Source: a virus. Taken from it: a DNA stretch of 64,000 nt. The notes beneath the pieces were generated by a model. The model searched no databases. It was not told the DNA's origin and saw nothing but the letters and a program-made list of their open reading frames with translations. The stretch covers positions 1 through 64,000 of the IMG/VR virus record IMGVR_UViG_3300033388_005371; one strand, 5' to 3'. Shown here in pieces: positions 17,109 through 25,590 of the stretch; within the stretch, counting starts at the first letter, position 1, and every line of letters starts with the position of its first letter. The translations under genes were made by a program, and so were the position numbers.

Positions 17109-17469
17109 TAGAATTAAACAAGTACTAGTCGTACGTAAGGATTTAAAAATGAGGCGTGGTAAGGAGAATGCGCAGTGTTCTCACGCATCACAAGCGTTTA
17201 TGGTTAAAACATATCTTAATGGTGGTAAACCCACAAAAGAAGCTATTGAATGGTATCAAACTGAACAAACAAAAATTTGTGTTTCAGTTAATTCTGAGAA
17301 AGAATTATTACAGATATTTCAAGATGCAAAAAACAAGGGGCTTGAGGCTCACTTAATTACAGATGCTGGGCACACCGAATTTAAGGAACCTACTAAAACC
17401 GTTGTGGCTATAGGACCAAACAAAGAGTCACAAATCAATAAACTTACTGGTGGTTTACCTCTAAGGTAA
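17101..17469 (+). CDS. peptidyl-tRNA hydrolase, Pth2 type
   Basis: This 122-residue protein matches the archaeal/eukaryotic Pth2 family along its length: KQVLVVRKDLKMRRGKENAQ with CSHAS, then KICVSVNSEKELL, HLITDAGHTEF and TVVAIGP. Pth2 enzymes release peptides from tRNA after abortive translation. Bacterial hosts normally use the unrelated Pth1, so this is a phage-specific supply of the activity. It overlaps the preceding small gene by 8 nt. The role during infection is inferred. Confidence 0.85.
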   Translation: MSDRIKQVLVVRKDLKMRRGKENAQCSHASQAFMVKTYLNGGKPTKEAIEWYQTEQTKICVSVNSEKELLQIFQDAKNKGLEAHLITDAGHTEFKEPTKTVVAIGPNKESQINKLTGGLPLR

Positions 17470-17471
17470 GA

Positions 17472-17480
17472 TATTTATAA
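17472..17480 (+). promoter_or_regulatory. candidate late promoter element
   Basis: TATTTATAA lies 12 nt before the ATG of phoH at 17493. Confidence 0.45.
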
Positions 17481-17492
17481 TTAAAACAATAT

Positions 17493-18308
17493 ATGGCTAG
17501 AAAGCAAGAAGTTAAAAAGACTGTACATGACACAATAAGTTTAATTCTCCCAACGAGATATAGGTTAAAATGTAAAAATCACGTTCAGAAAGATTTTGCT
17601 AATCTTATCACTAATAAAGAAATAATTGTGGCTGCGGGACCAGCTGGAGTAGGTAAATCTTATGTGGCAGTGGCTAGAGCGATTGAATTACTACAAAACA
17701 AATCAAACAGCTACAATAAAATTCAAATCGCAACTTCTGGTGAGGGTGTCGGTAAAGACCGTGGATTTATACCAGGTTCTTTACGTGAGAAGATGGAACC
17801 AGAAATGGGACCTGTAATTAGTATCTTTGATAAAATAATTGGGAAATCAAAAAGAATCCAACTAGAAGAGGCTGATATATTAGTCTTGGGTCCATTAACT
17901 TATATGAGAGGGGCTTCTATCGATAACACCATCCTGTTGATGGAAGAGGCTCAAAACACTTCCCCATTCGAATTGAAATCATTATTAACTAGAATTGGTG
18001 AAAATTCAAAATTCATTATTTCTGGTGACCTTGACCAATCTGATAGGTTTAAGTATGTAAATCAATCTGGATTATATGATGTACTACACAGACATAGAAA
18101 TATTGATGAGATTGGGTTTATTCAATTTGAAATAAAAGATATCGTTAGGAACCCATTAATTTGTAAAATATTATCTAACTATAAAATTTTGGCCTCAGAA
18201 GAACCAAAAAAAACCATTAAAAACAAACAGAAAGAATACATTAAAAAAAATAAATCATTTAAGGACTCTAGATTCATATTATGGATTAGGAAAAATTTTA
18301 AATGGTAA
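17493..18308 (+). CDS. phoH: PhoH-like ATPase
   Basis: This 271-residue P-loop ATPase has Walker A GPAGVGKS (about 49-56), the PhoH-typical FIPGSLREKMEPEMGPV, PLTYMRGASIDN, Walker B ILLMEEAQ (about 147) and KFIISGDLDQSD. PhoH proteins are common in marine and other large phages. Their role, possibly RNA processing or helicase-like, is unsettled. A Lys-rich tail ends the protein. It has its own candidate promoter upstream and a terminator 20 nt downstream. Confidence 0.92.
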   Translation: MARKQEVKKTVHDTISLILPTRYRLKCKNHVQKDFANLITNKEIIVAAGPAGVGKSYVAVARAIELLQNKSNSYNKIQIATSGEGVGKDRGFIPGSLREKMEPEMGPVISIFDKIIGKSKRIQLEEADILVLGPLTYMRGASIDNTILLMEEAQNTSPFELKSLLTRIGENSKFIISGDLDQSDRFKYVNQSGLYDVLHRHRNIDEIGFIQFEIKDIVRNPLICKILSNYKILASEEPKKTIKNKQKEYIKKNKSFKDSRFILWIRKNFKW

Positions 18309-18324
18309 ATATATTAAAAAACAT

Positions 18325-18354
18325 AAAAAACCACTATATAGTGGTTTTTTTTTT
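18325..18354 (+). terminator. rho-independent terminator
   Basis: The hairpin CCACTATATAGTGG is flanked by A6 upstream and a run of ten T downstream, just after phoH. Confidence 0.9.
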
Positions 18355-18412
18355 ACTTTTAATGTTTACATCCCACCTTTTATTAATATTATTATTCATA
18401 TAATATAATAAT

Positions 18413-19015
18413 ATGAAAATAGGGATAACATTAAATGAGGTGATTAGAGACTTCATCGGTCAGTTTGAATATACTTACGATAAGTATATTGGTAAATCTG
18501 AAATTAAAGAAGGGGATGTTACTAGTTTTGAATTAGAAAAATATTTTCCATTTCCTAGCAAAGATGAGTTAAATAAGTTTTTATATTCTGAAGCATCTTT
18601 AGAAATATTTGGTCACGCAGACCAATTACATGAAAACATCATGAGTCTATTCAACATATTTCTTATGGACATTGAAGATGAGGAAGAACATGAAATTATT
18701 TTAATTAGTAGGGAAGCCATTAAAAGTATTCCAGCAACTTTATTCTTCTTATCTAAGTTAGGGTGTAGAGCAAAGAACTACAAATGGGTTTCAAAACATG
18801 AGGATAAATGGGGTGATGTTGATATTTTAATCACAGCCAACCCAGAAGCACTGAAATCTAAACCAGAAGGTAAAATATCAATTAAAGTTAATGCATCATA
18901 CAACAAGGGTGTTGAGTCTGATTTTGAGATTAACACAATTATGGATTTTATGGATGAATCAACAAGAGGTAAAATATTAAATAGTAAAATAATAACAAAT
19001 AAATTAATTAACTAA
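18413..19015 (+). CDS. HAD-like protein with lost catalytic aspartates
   Basis: The 200-residue protein resembles phage 5'-deoxyribonucleotidase/HAD proteins in outline. It opens MKIGITLNEVIRDF, where HAD enzymes have a DxD pair, has a motif-II-like IILISREAIKSIPATLFFL, and a motif-IV-like KWGDVDILITANPEAL. Both nucleophile Asp positions are replaced (T and N), so phosphatase activity is unlikely. The HAD assignment rests on pattern only. The next gene follows after 1 nt. Confidence 0.45.
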   Translation: MKIGITLNEVIRDFIGQFEYTYDKYIGKSEIKEGDVTSFELEKYFPFPSKDELNKFLYSEASLEIFGHADQLHENIMSLFNIFLMDIEDEEEHEIILISREAIKSIPATLFFLSKLGCRAKNYKWVSKHEDKWGDVDILITANPEALKSKPEGKISIKVNASYNKGVESDFEINTIMDFMDESTRGKILNSKIITNKLIN

Positions 19016-19016
19016 T

Positions 19017-19379
19017 ATGATTAACATTGGTGGAACTATGTACTATATTAACTTTGAAGCTTTAGACGAACTTATTTCTACGGATGATAGTTTAAAAGCT
19101 CAAGAAATTAAAGAGACAGAAAATAAAGAATCTTATGATGATAAAGGTAATTTAATAAGTAGTGTTTTAACTACTAAAACTTATCTAAAAAGTAAAGAAA
19201 TTGATGGTGCAAGGTATGATTGTGTAGGTTTGATGCTACAAATCATAATGAATAGTGATGTTGAACTCGATGGGACATTAGGTTTTGAAAGAGCACTTAA
19301 ATCACAACCACTTAATTGGCAAATCGCATACAATACATTAATACATAACGGTATTTTAATTGCTGAAGAAGAAGAATAG
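19017..19379 (+). CDS. hypothetical protein
   Basis: This 120-residue acidic protein has no family I recognise. The ATG at 19038 (MYYINFEALDE) is an alternative start. It follows the HAD-like gene by 1 nt and ends in a run of Glu. A role cannot be inferred. Confidence 0.55.
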   Translation: MINIGGTMYYINFEALDELISTDDSLKAQEIKETENKESYDDKGNLISSVLTTKTYLKSKEIDGARYDCVGLMLQIIMNSDVELDGTLGFERALKSQPLNWQIAYNTLIHNGILIAEEEE

Positions 19380-19417
19380 GATGTATAGTAAAATAAAAAA
19401 ATTAAAAATTTTTTAAA

Positions 19418-20524
19418 ATGAAAGACAAAAAACAAGAAGAAATTAAAAAAATAACAGATGCAATTGAGAGGTTAGATAATAAAAACTTCGGGTTATATTT
19501 TTTTACATTAGACACAAAAGGAAACCCAACAGCTGGTATCGCTAACATTTATGAACACGTTAAGGTTTTAAACAATCTAGGGTATAAAGCTAATATCTTA
19601 CATGAAAAAGATGATTACCATGGTGTTCAAGATTGGTTGGGTGAGGAATATACAAAATTACCGCACGTATCTATTGAATCACAAGGCTTAAGTATAACTG
19701 CAACTGACTTTATTATCATACCTGAGATATTTGCAGGATTGATGGACCAAGTAAAGGGGTTACCTAGTAAGAAAATAGTTTTTTCACAATCATATAATAG
19801 CGTATTAGATATGCTACCAATAGGTAAAAGATGGGCTGATTATGGGTTTTTTGATGTAATCACCACATCAAATAAACAAGCCACCTATTTAGGTCACCTA
19901 TTCCCCAATTTAAAAACACATGTTGTTCCAGTATCTATACCAGATTACTTTAAACCAACTAAATTAATGAAAGAACCAACCATAGCAATCTCTTCTAGAG
20001 ACCAATCAGACGCACTTAAGATTGTTAAATCATTTTATTTACAATACCCAACGTATAAATGGGTTACATTTAAAGACCTTAGAGGATTACCAAGAAAAAC
20101 TTTTGCAGAAGAATTGGGTAAGAGTTGTTTAGGTATTTGGGTTGATGATAATGCGGGTTATGGTACGTTTCCACTTGAAGCTATTGAATGTGATACACCA
20201 GTAATAGGTAAAATACCAACACTAGTACCAGAATGGATGGAAGCTCCATCAGAAAACAACACAAATGAAATCACAATTACCAATAACGGTGTGTGGACAA
20301 ACAATTTTCTTAATATTCCAGAATTAATCGCAACCTACATGAAAGTGTGGTTAGAAGATTCAGTACCAGAGGATTTACTATCTGGTATGAAAACTATTAA
20401 GGGTGTGCACTCCGAGGAAAACCAAGTAGCTAAAATTAAAGAAATATATGGTGGTATCATCACTAATAGAAAAGAAGAGTTCGAAGCTATGTTAAAATTA
20501 CATGAAGAAAATAAAGAAAAATAA
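19418..20524 (+). CDS. GT-B-type glycosyltransferase
   Basis: This 368-residue protein has the two-half layout of GT-B enzymes. The N-terminal half has NFGLYFFTLDTKGNPTAGIA and an NLGYKANIL Rossmann strand. The C-terminal half has PTIAISSRDQSDALKIVKSF and ends with GYGTFPLEAIECDTPVIGK, the donor-binding E-containing motif of family 4-like enzymes. It overlaps the following GT-A gene by 1 nt, so the pair probably acts in one pathway. The acceptor is unknown. Confidence 0.7.
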   Translation: MKDKKQEEIKKITDAIERLDNKNFGLYFFTLDTKGNPTAGIANIYEHVKVLNNLGYKANILHEKDDYHGVQDWLGEEYTKLPHVSIESQGLSITATDFIIIPEIFAGLMDQVKGLPSKKIVFSQSYNSVLDMLPIGKRWADYGFFDVITTSNKQATYLGHLFPNLKTHVVPVSIPDYFKPTKLMKEPTIAISSRDQSDALKIVKSFYLQYPTYKWVTFKDLRGLPRKTFAEELGKSCLGIWVDDNAGYGTFPLEAIECDTPVIGKIPTLVPEWMEAPSENNTNEITITNNGVWTNNFLNIPELIATYMKVWLEDSVPEDLLSGMKTIKGVHSEENQVAKIKEIYGGIITNRKEEFEAMLKLHEENKEK

Positions 20525-21324
20525 TGGCTAAAAAAACAAATAAAACAGACATCACTGTAATTATTCCTGTTCACGATTTAACAGAGAAAACAGAAAAATT
20601 ATTTACTAACGCCGTATCTAGTGTGGCAGACCAATTTGTTAGACCAGATACATTAATGATTGTTGTTGCATCTTCGATTAAGAAGGTAATTGATAATTTT
20701 GATTTTGGTGAAGTTGCAGATATTGTAACTATCGTTGAAAATAAAGGTAATACGGATTTTGCATCACAATTAAACCTAGGTGTATCCAAAACCAAAACAA
20801 CTTGGTTTAGTTTATTGGAATACGATGATGAATTTTCTAAAATATGGATTAAAAACGTTAACCAATACAAAAATGTTTATAATGATGTGGAAATGTTTTT
20901 ACCAATTATTGTTGATGTAAATGAAAATGGTGAATTTTTAGGTTTAACTAATGAAGCTGTTTGGGCTGCTGAATTTTCTGATGAAATGGGTATACTTGAC
21001 AATACAGCATTATTAGCTTACCAGAATTTTAACTTTGACGGTATGGTAATGAAAAAAGAAACATATGAAGATATGGGCGGTATGAAACCATCAATGAAAT
21101 TAACATTTATTTATGAATTTTTACTAAGAGTGACACACTTTTCAAGTAGAGTAATGATTATACCAAGGTTTGGGTATAAACACGTAAATCAAAGGGTAGG
21201 TGGGTTGTTCCAAACATATAAAAATGAATTATCAGCTGATGAGGCTAGATGGTGGATGGCAACAGCTAAAAAGGAATCTTTTCACCACGAAGATAGAAAC
21301 ATAACGTACGATAAGGGTGAGTAA
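20524..21324 (+). CDS. GT-A (family 2-like) glycosyltransferase
   Basis: This 266-residue protein opens with the family 2 pattern DITVIIPVHDLTEKTEKLF. It then has VENKGNTDFASQLNLGV and WFSLLEYDDEFS, where EYDDE fits the metal-binding DxD (about residue 100), and a late region with acidic residues. It is translationally coupled to the preceding GT-B gene (TAATG) and its stop abuts the sigma factor gene. It is presumably part of the phage glycosylation pathway. Confidence 0.7.
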   Translation: MAKKTNKTDITVIIPVHDLTEKTEKLFTNAVSSVADQFVRPDTLMIVVASSIKKVIDNFDFGEVADIVTIVENKGNTDFASQLNLGVSKTKTTWFSLLEYDDEFSKIWIKNVNQYKNVYNDVEMFLPIIVDVNENGEFLGLTNEAVWAAEFSDEMGILDNTALLAYQNFNFDGMVMKKETYEDMGGMKPSMKLTFIYEFLLRVTHFSSRVMIIPRFGYKHVNQRVGGLFQTYKNELSADEARWWMATAKKESFHHEDRNITYDKGE

Positions 21325-22065
21325 ATGGCTGAAAAAAGAGGACGTAAAAGAAAAAACGATTTGTATTTTGGTCCAAATGAAGAGAAAGCTGTTATCGAAT
21401 TTTTAACATGTGAAGACCCTATTGAAAGAAATATGATTTACAATAAGTGGTTGAGGTTACCACTTGATAAAATGATTGAAAGTATCATTAGGAGGTATAA
21501 ACTTTATAGGAAAACATATTCCTTTGAAGACCTCCACAGTGATACTTTATCATTTTTAATCACAAAAGTAGAGAAATTTGACCACACTAAAGGAGCTAAG
21601 GCTTATTCTTATTTTGGAACGATTTGCAAGAACTATATCTTAATGTTATTAATTAAAGATGATAAGGGGGTTAGACAAAACGCTTCATTTGAAGATGCAT
21701 TTAACACCATTCAGGATAGAGAAGATTTAACATACCACTTAAGTGACACTGATTATGAACTATCTGACTTCATTAAAACACTGTCAGACGAAATTAAAGA
21801 AGAACTGGAAGTGGAATATGAATCTAAAAAAAAGATAACAGAAAACGAGCGTAGGGTAGGTGAAGCACTAATTGATATTTTAGATAACTGGGAGTTTATA
21901 TTTGAAAATATGGAAGGTGGTTCTAAATATAATAAAAATACGGTGTTAGCTACTATTAGAGATTATACTAGTTTAACCACTAAAGACATACGTGTCGCTA
22001 TGCGTAGATTTAAAAAACTATATGCTTTCATTAAGGAAGATAAGATAGATGAAGGTTATTTGTAA
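21325..22065 (+). CDS. sigma-70 family factor, T4 gp55-like (late transcription)
   Basis: This 246-residue protein starts directly after the upstream stop. Residues about 45-110 look like sigma region 2: YNKWLRLPLDKMIESIIRRY, TYSFEDLHSDTLSFLITKVE, then KFDHTKGAKAYSYFGTICKN (core binding and -10 recognition). The C-terminal part is acidic and then basic, without a classical region 4, as in T4 gp55, which reads only a -10-like late promoter. The TATTTATWA elements upstream of virion genes in this window are the natural candidates for its target. The gp55 assignment is inference from fold pattern and context. Confidence 0.7.
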   Translation: MAEKRGRKRKNDLYFGPNEEKAVIEFLTCEDPIERNMIYNKWLRLPLDKMIESIIRRYKLYRKTYSFEDLHSDTLSFLITKVEKFDHTKGAKAYSYFGTICKNYILMLLIKDDKGVRQNASFEDAFNTIQDREDLTYHLSDTDYELSDFIKTLSDEIKEELEVEYESKKKITENERRVGEALIDILDNWEFIFENMEGGSKYNKNTVLATIRDYTSLTTKDIRVAMRRFKKLYAFIKEDKIDEGYL

Positions 22066-22082
22066 AAAACTAAATTAGTAAA

Positions 22083-22091
22083 TATTTATTA
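22083..22091 (+). promoter_or_regulatory. candidate late promoter element
   Basis: TATTTATTA lies 34 nt before the TTG start of the first baseplate-block gene. Confidence 0.45.
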
Positions 22092-22125
22092 CTAGGGAAT
22101 AACATAAAATAAAAACTATAATAAT

Positions 22126-22515
22126 TTGCCTAGAAAGAAAAAACAACAAATTAAAGTTAACAACTCAACAAGTCTTGAAGGTTTGATGCAAGAAGTTTAT
22201 AATGATGCTTGTACTCAAATAAATGACGCTCAGAGAACTATTAACGAACTAATTAATTCAACTACTGCTGAAGATGTTGATGATGCCACTAAAATTTCCA
22301 AAGCTAAAACCGATGCTCAAAAAATTAAAGAATCTGGTGTTAAGATTAAATTAGAGGTAGCTAAATTACAAGCTGACATCATAAAACATAATGGTAGTTT
22401 AGAAGATGTTAATCAAGCTAGAACCAGTAACGGTGCACCATCATTAGACGATTTTAAAAAATTAAGGTCTTGGGTTAAGAATGGTGGTGACGATAATAAC
22501 GGTAGTGAAACTTAA
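22126..22515 (+). CDS. hypothetical coiled-coil protein (baseplate block)
   Basis: The start is TTG (MPRKKKQQIKVNN). The 129-residue product has a basic N-terminus, a long helical, probably coiled-coil middle and a polar C-terminus. It begins the co-directional block 22126..26997 that includes the gp5-like hub protein, with a candidate late promoter upstream. A baseplate or tail role is inferred from position only. Confidence 0.6.
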   Translation: MPRKKKQQIKVNNSTSLEGLMQEVYNDACTQINDAQRTINELINSTTAEDVDDATKISKAKTDAQKIKESGVKIKLEVAKLQADIIKHNGSLEDVNQARTSNGAPSLDDFKKLRSWVKNGGDDNNGSET

Positions 22516-22526
22516 ATATTAGTTAG

Positions 22527-23969
22527 ATGTCTATAGTTGATAAAAAAAAAGAAATATTTGGTCAAATTTCAGCATTAAGAACATCTTGTGAAGGATTTCC
22601 AAAATTCGAATTGAATAATTCAATGTGTTCAATTGACAACTCAACAAACCCATTAGATTTATTAATTGATTTACTTAAAGTAACAATAGGGTTTGAAAAA
22701 CTAAGTTCTATATTAACTAATACACTCACCTACGATTTAGGTAAGATTGAAATTGAAATTAAAAAAGCACTTAAGAAAGAACTTAAAAGTTTAGTTAGTT
22801 GTGGTGTAAACCCATCAATACCAAATTTTTTTTTACACCAGAATTTTAATGCATTATCAACTGGTATTAATCTAGATTTAAGAAAAATAGATTATATGGG
22901 TGTAATGTTAGTAGACCCCAACACTAATGCTGGTTTATTAACATATGAAGACACTAACGGTGGTTTAAATAGTACTGATTTTCACACATATTTATTTGAA
23001 ACAATCCAACTAGATGGTACACAGACTGATTGGGGGAGTAGCACAATTGGTAATGACATATTGTCTATTAAATTTAACTCCACAGGACCAACAAATAATA
23101 TAATAAATATTAAAGCCAGTGAATTTTATAGTAACCCAACTAACAACAAAAAATTGACTGATTTAAATAATGACTTTATAGATAGCGTTAGTTTATTTGG
23201 GTCTGGAATTATGATTAACTCACTAGTTGATAGTTTATTTGGGTCGATTAGTTTTGAATTAAATAAAACAACTGAACAAATAAAAAAAGAGGTCGAAATA
23301 GAACATATTATAGAATGTTTTTTAAATACTGATGATACAACTATTGTTGATGACTCCTTTTTTGAGTTTTCAAATGAAGCTATTAGGATTCAAGAAGAGG
23401 AAGCAAACAATAGACAAAAAGGTATTAAAGTTTTATCAAATTGTGGTAACGTAGCTAGTTCAGTGCCAACAAGTACTTTAAGTGCGTTAACTATGAGTAT
23501 CATGTCTGCAACAACAGTTGGTAGTACTGCTGATATAATTACTAAAGGTATAGATAATATCGCTAACGAAGCTTCTGAAGAAGTTGATGATAAAAATAAA
23601 ATAACTGCAAAATTAAACTTCATAGATGGTGCAATTAGAAAATTAATGATTAAAATGGGTAACGTAATACTATCACCTAAAGTTATATCAATATTTGCTG
23701 TTAATCACGCTATAGTTTATGGAACTGATTTAGACAACCCAGTAAACTGGATGAAATTAAATAAAACATTAATGAATTCTATCGTAACAGCAATTAGAGA
23801 GACATTTATCAAAATACTTTTAGAAGAAGCTATTAAAAACATAAAAAATATAGTTAAATGCGCCTCTCAACAAGTTGTGACTGAATATGCTAAAACACAA
23901 TCAGCACAATTAGCTAGTCTTGTTGGTATACCACAAGATGTTTTACGTATGATTCAGGGGTTAGGTTAA
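22527..23969 (+). CDS. putative baseplate/tail structural protein
   Basis: This 480-residue protein is largely helical at both ends, with a beta-rich middle (about 100-220). Hydrophobic, Ala/Ser-rich helices near 320-350 and 415-470 suggest assembly contacts. No family is recognised. It lies between a small coiled-coil gene and a set of genes leading to the gp5-like hub, which is typical of baseplate modules. The function is inferred from context only. Confidence 0.55.
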   Translation: MSIVDKKKEIFGQISALRTSCEGFPKFELNNSMCSIDNSTNPLDLLIDLLKVTIGFEKLSSILTNTLTYDLGKIEIEIKKALKKELKSLVSCGVNPSIPNFFLHQNFNALSTGINLDLRKIDYMGVMLVDPNTNAGLLTYEDTNGGLNSTDFHTYLFETIQLDGTQTDWGSSTIGNDILSIKFNSTGPTNNIINIKASEFYSNPTNNKKLTDLNNDFIDSVSLFGSGIMINSLVDSLFGSISFELNKTTEQIKKEVEIEHIIECFLNTDDTTIVDDSFFEFSNEAIRIQEEEANNRQKGIKVLSNCGNVASSVPTSTLSALTMSIMSATTVGSTADIITKGIDNIANEASEEVDDKNKITAKLNFIDGAIRKLMIKMGNVILSPKVISIFAVNHAIVYGTDLDNPVNWMKLNKTLMNSIVTAIRETFIKILLEEAIKNIKNIVKCASQQVVTEYAKTQSAQLASLVGIPQDVLRMIQGLG

Positions 23970-23982
23970 AAAAATATAAATT

Positions 23983-24450
23983 ATGGCATGTGAAGACGGA
24001 GGTGTTGGATGTAGAGGCACCAAAAAAGGACAAAGTAGGGGTGGACTTAATTTAAGTTCAATAACTAATGTATTAAAAATATTAGGTGCCGCATTTAAGT
24101 TGCAGAGTACACCAGCAACACCATTACCACCACCATTATTAATGGTTGGGGCCAAACTAAGGCCTGGGTTATCCGCTCGTAATATAGCATCTAGAATCAT
24201 ATCTAGACAATCAGAAGCTGGGGCCCCAACAGGGGATATTTTTTCTGAAGGCAATAATATTTCTGAATCACTAGAAACCATTAGAGTCCAAGAAATAACT
24301 AATGCAATACTTACTGAAGCAAAAGTTGAAATAACTGTTGCACCTGGTTCAATACAAACAACTTCACTTGGTATTGGTAACTTTGGTGCACCTGTAACAT
24401 CCACAGGTATGAATACTAACATTGTAAGTGGGGATGGAATATTAAGGTAA
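23983..24450 (+). CDS. hypothetical virion protein
   Basis: This 155-residue protein starts MACEDGGVGCRGTKKGQSR, a short Cys- and Gly-rich N-terminus, followed by a Pro/Leu-rich stretch and a Ser/Thr/Gly-rich C-terminus. No family is recognised. It lies 13 nt after the preceding gene and 1 nt before the next. Confidence 0.55.
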   Translation: MACEDGGVGCRGTKKGQSRGGLNLSSITNVLKILGAAFKLQSTPATPLPPPLLMVGAKLRPGLSARNIASRIISRQSEAGAPTGDIFSEGNNISESLETIRVQEITNAILTEAKVEITVAPGSIQTTSLGIGNFGAPVTSTGMNTNIVSGDGILR

Positions 24451-24451
24451 T

Positions 24452-24637
24452 ATGAAAAATTATAAAGACATGGGCAATAACCAAATTATGGTAGAAATCG
24501 TATCATTACAAGCTGAACATGAAGCTATTAAGGTTAGAATCCTACAAGAAATGGATAATTTAGAGTTAATTGAAAAAAAATTTAATGAAGCTAATAAAAC
24601 ATTAGTGGCTAGGATTAAAGGGCAAAGAGATGAGTAA
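24452..24637 (+). CDS. small coiled-coil protein
   Basis: The 61 residues are almost entirely helical with heptad-like Leu/Ile spacing (NQIMVEIVSLQAEHEAIKVR). Its end overlaps the gp5-like gene by 8 nt (ATGAGTAA). It may be a small chaperone or baseplate subunit; the function is not visible. Confidence 0.6.
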   Translation: MKNYKDMGNNQIMVEIVSLQAEHEAIKVRILQEMDNLELIEKKFNEANKTLVARIKGQRDE

Positions 24638-25559
24638 CAAATATAATTTTAAAGGAAATAGTATATACGATAAAAATGGGGAAAATATTAAAGTATTTCA
24701 CTTCGCAATCGTTGAATCAACCAACGACCCATTTGAAGGTGGTAGGATTAAAGCTAGAATTAAAGGTGTTGATGATTCAAAAACAACTGGTAACTTACCA
24801 TTTTCATTCCCTATGCTTCAAAAATTCTTTCATGTTGTACCCAGAATTGGTGAGACAGTCATGGTATTTACGCCAGACCCTAAAAACACTAATGTTGATA
24901 GGGTTTATGTGGGACCAATAATTTCACAACCTCAAAGACTATATAATGACCCAGAATTATATACATCCAGGTCATTACTAGATAGTGGATACAAAGACCC
25001 ATCACCATCACCATCAAGTATTCCAGAAAATAAAGGTGTTTACCCAAACAAAAAAGAAGTGGCATTTCAAGGTAGGAAAAACACTGATATAATTTTTAAA
25101 GATAACGAAGTTAGAATTAGAGCGGGTAAATTTATTACGACTAACAATGGGGAGATACCAAAATTTAATAAAATAAATCCAGCATACATCCAACTTAAAC
25201 ACGAAGCTGTTATAAAAAAAGAGAATGGTAAAAGTGATGAGTTAGGTAGTGTCACGAACATTGTTGCCTCTAAAATTAATTTATTAACACACAAAGATGG
25301 TGCACCTAGATTTACATTGGATGACCAAGATGATTTAATTAAAGAAGGTGAATTATTAAAAATATTAGAAGATTCACATCAATTAGTATTCGGCGATAAA
25401 TTAGTCCAGTATCTTAAATTACAAAGGGCAGCCTTTAGCAACCACGTACATAGGTACCATGGTAAAAAAGCGGAAGACCTTTCTGGGTCAGACGATATCG
25501 ATAATTATCTTGACTATGACCTAGATTCTATGTTATCTAAAAACGTGCGTACAAATTAA
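24630..25559 (+). CDS. baseplate hub protein with gp5-type OB domain
   Basis: The N-terminal 110 residues of this 309-residue protein have the OB-fold pattern of gp5/VgrG-type hub proteins: FHFAIVESTNDPFEGGRIKA followed by RIKGVDD, then LQKFFHVVPRIGETVMVF and DRVYVGPIIS. In T4, gp5 carries the spike below the baseplate hub. The lysozyme domain and the long beta-helix of T4 gp5 are not evident, so this is a lysozyme-free version. It overlaps the preceding small gene by 8 nt. Confidence 0.7.
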   Translation: MSNKYNFKGNSIYDKNGENIKVFHFAIVESTNDPFEGGRIKARIKGVDDSKTTGNLPFSFPMLQKFFHVVPRIGETVMVFTPDPKNTNVDRVYVGPIISQPQRLYNDPELYTSRSLLDSGYKDPSPSPSSIPENKGVYPNKKEVAFQGRKNTDIIFKDNEVRIRAGKFITTNNGEIPKFNKINPAYIQLKHEAVIKKENGKSDELGSVTNIVASKINLLTHKDGAPRFTLDDQDDLIKEGELLKILEDSHQLVFGDKLVQYLKLQRAAFSNHVHRYHGKKAEDLSGSDDIDNYLDYDLDSMLSKNVRTN

Positions 25560-25569
25560 ATTTTGTTGA

Positions 25570-25578
25570 TATTTATTA
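25570..25578 (+). promoter_or_regulatory. candidate late promoter element
   Basis: TATTTATTA lies 12 nt before the ATG at 25591. Confidence 0.55.
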
Positions 25579-25590
25579 TAAAAGAATATC

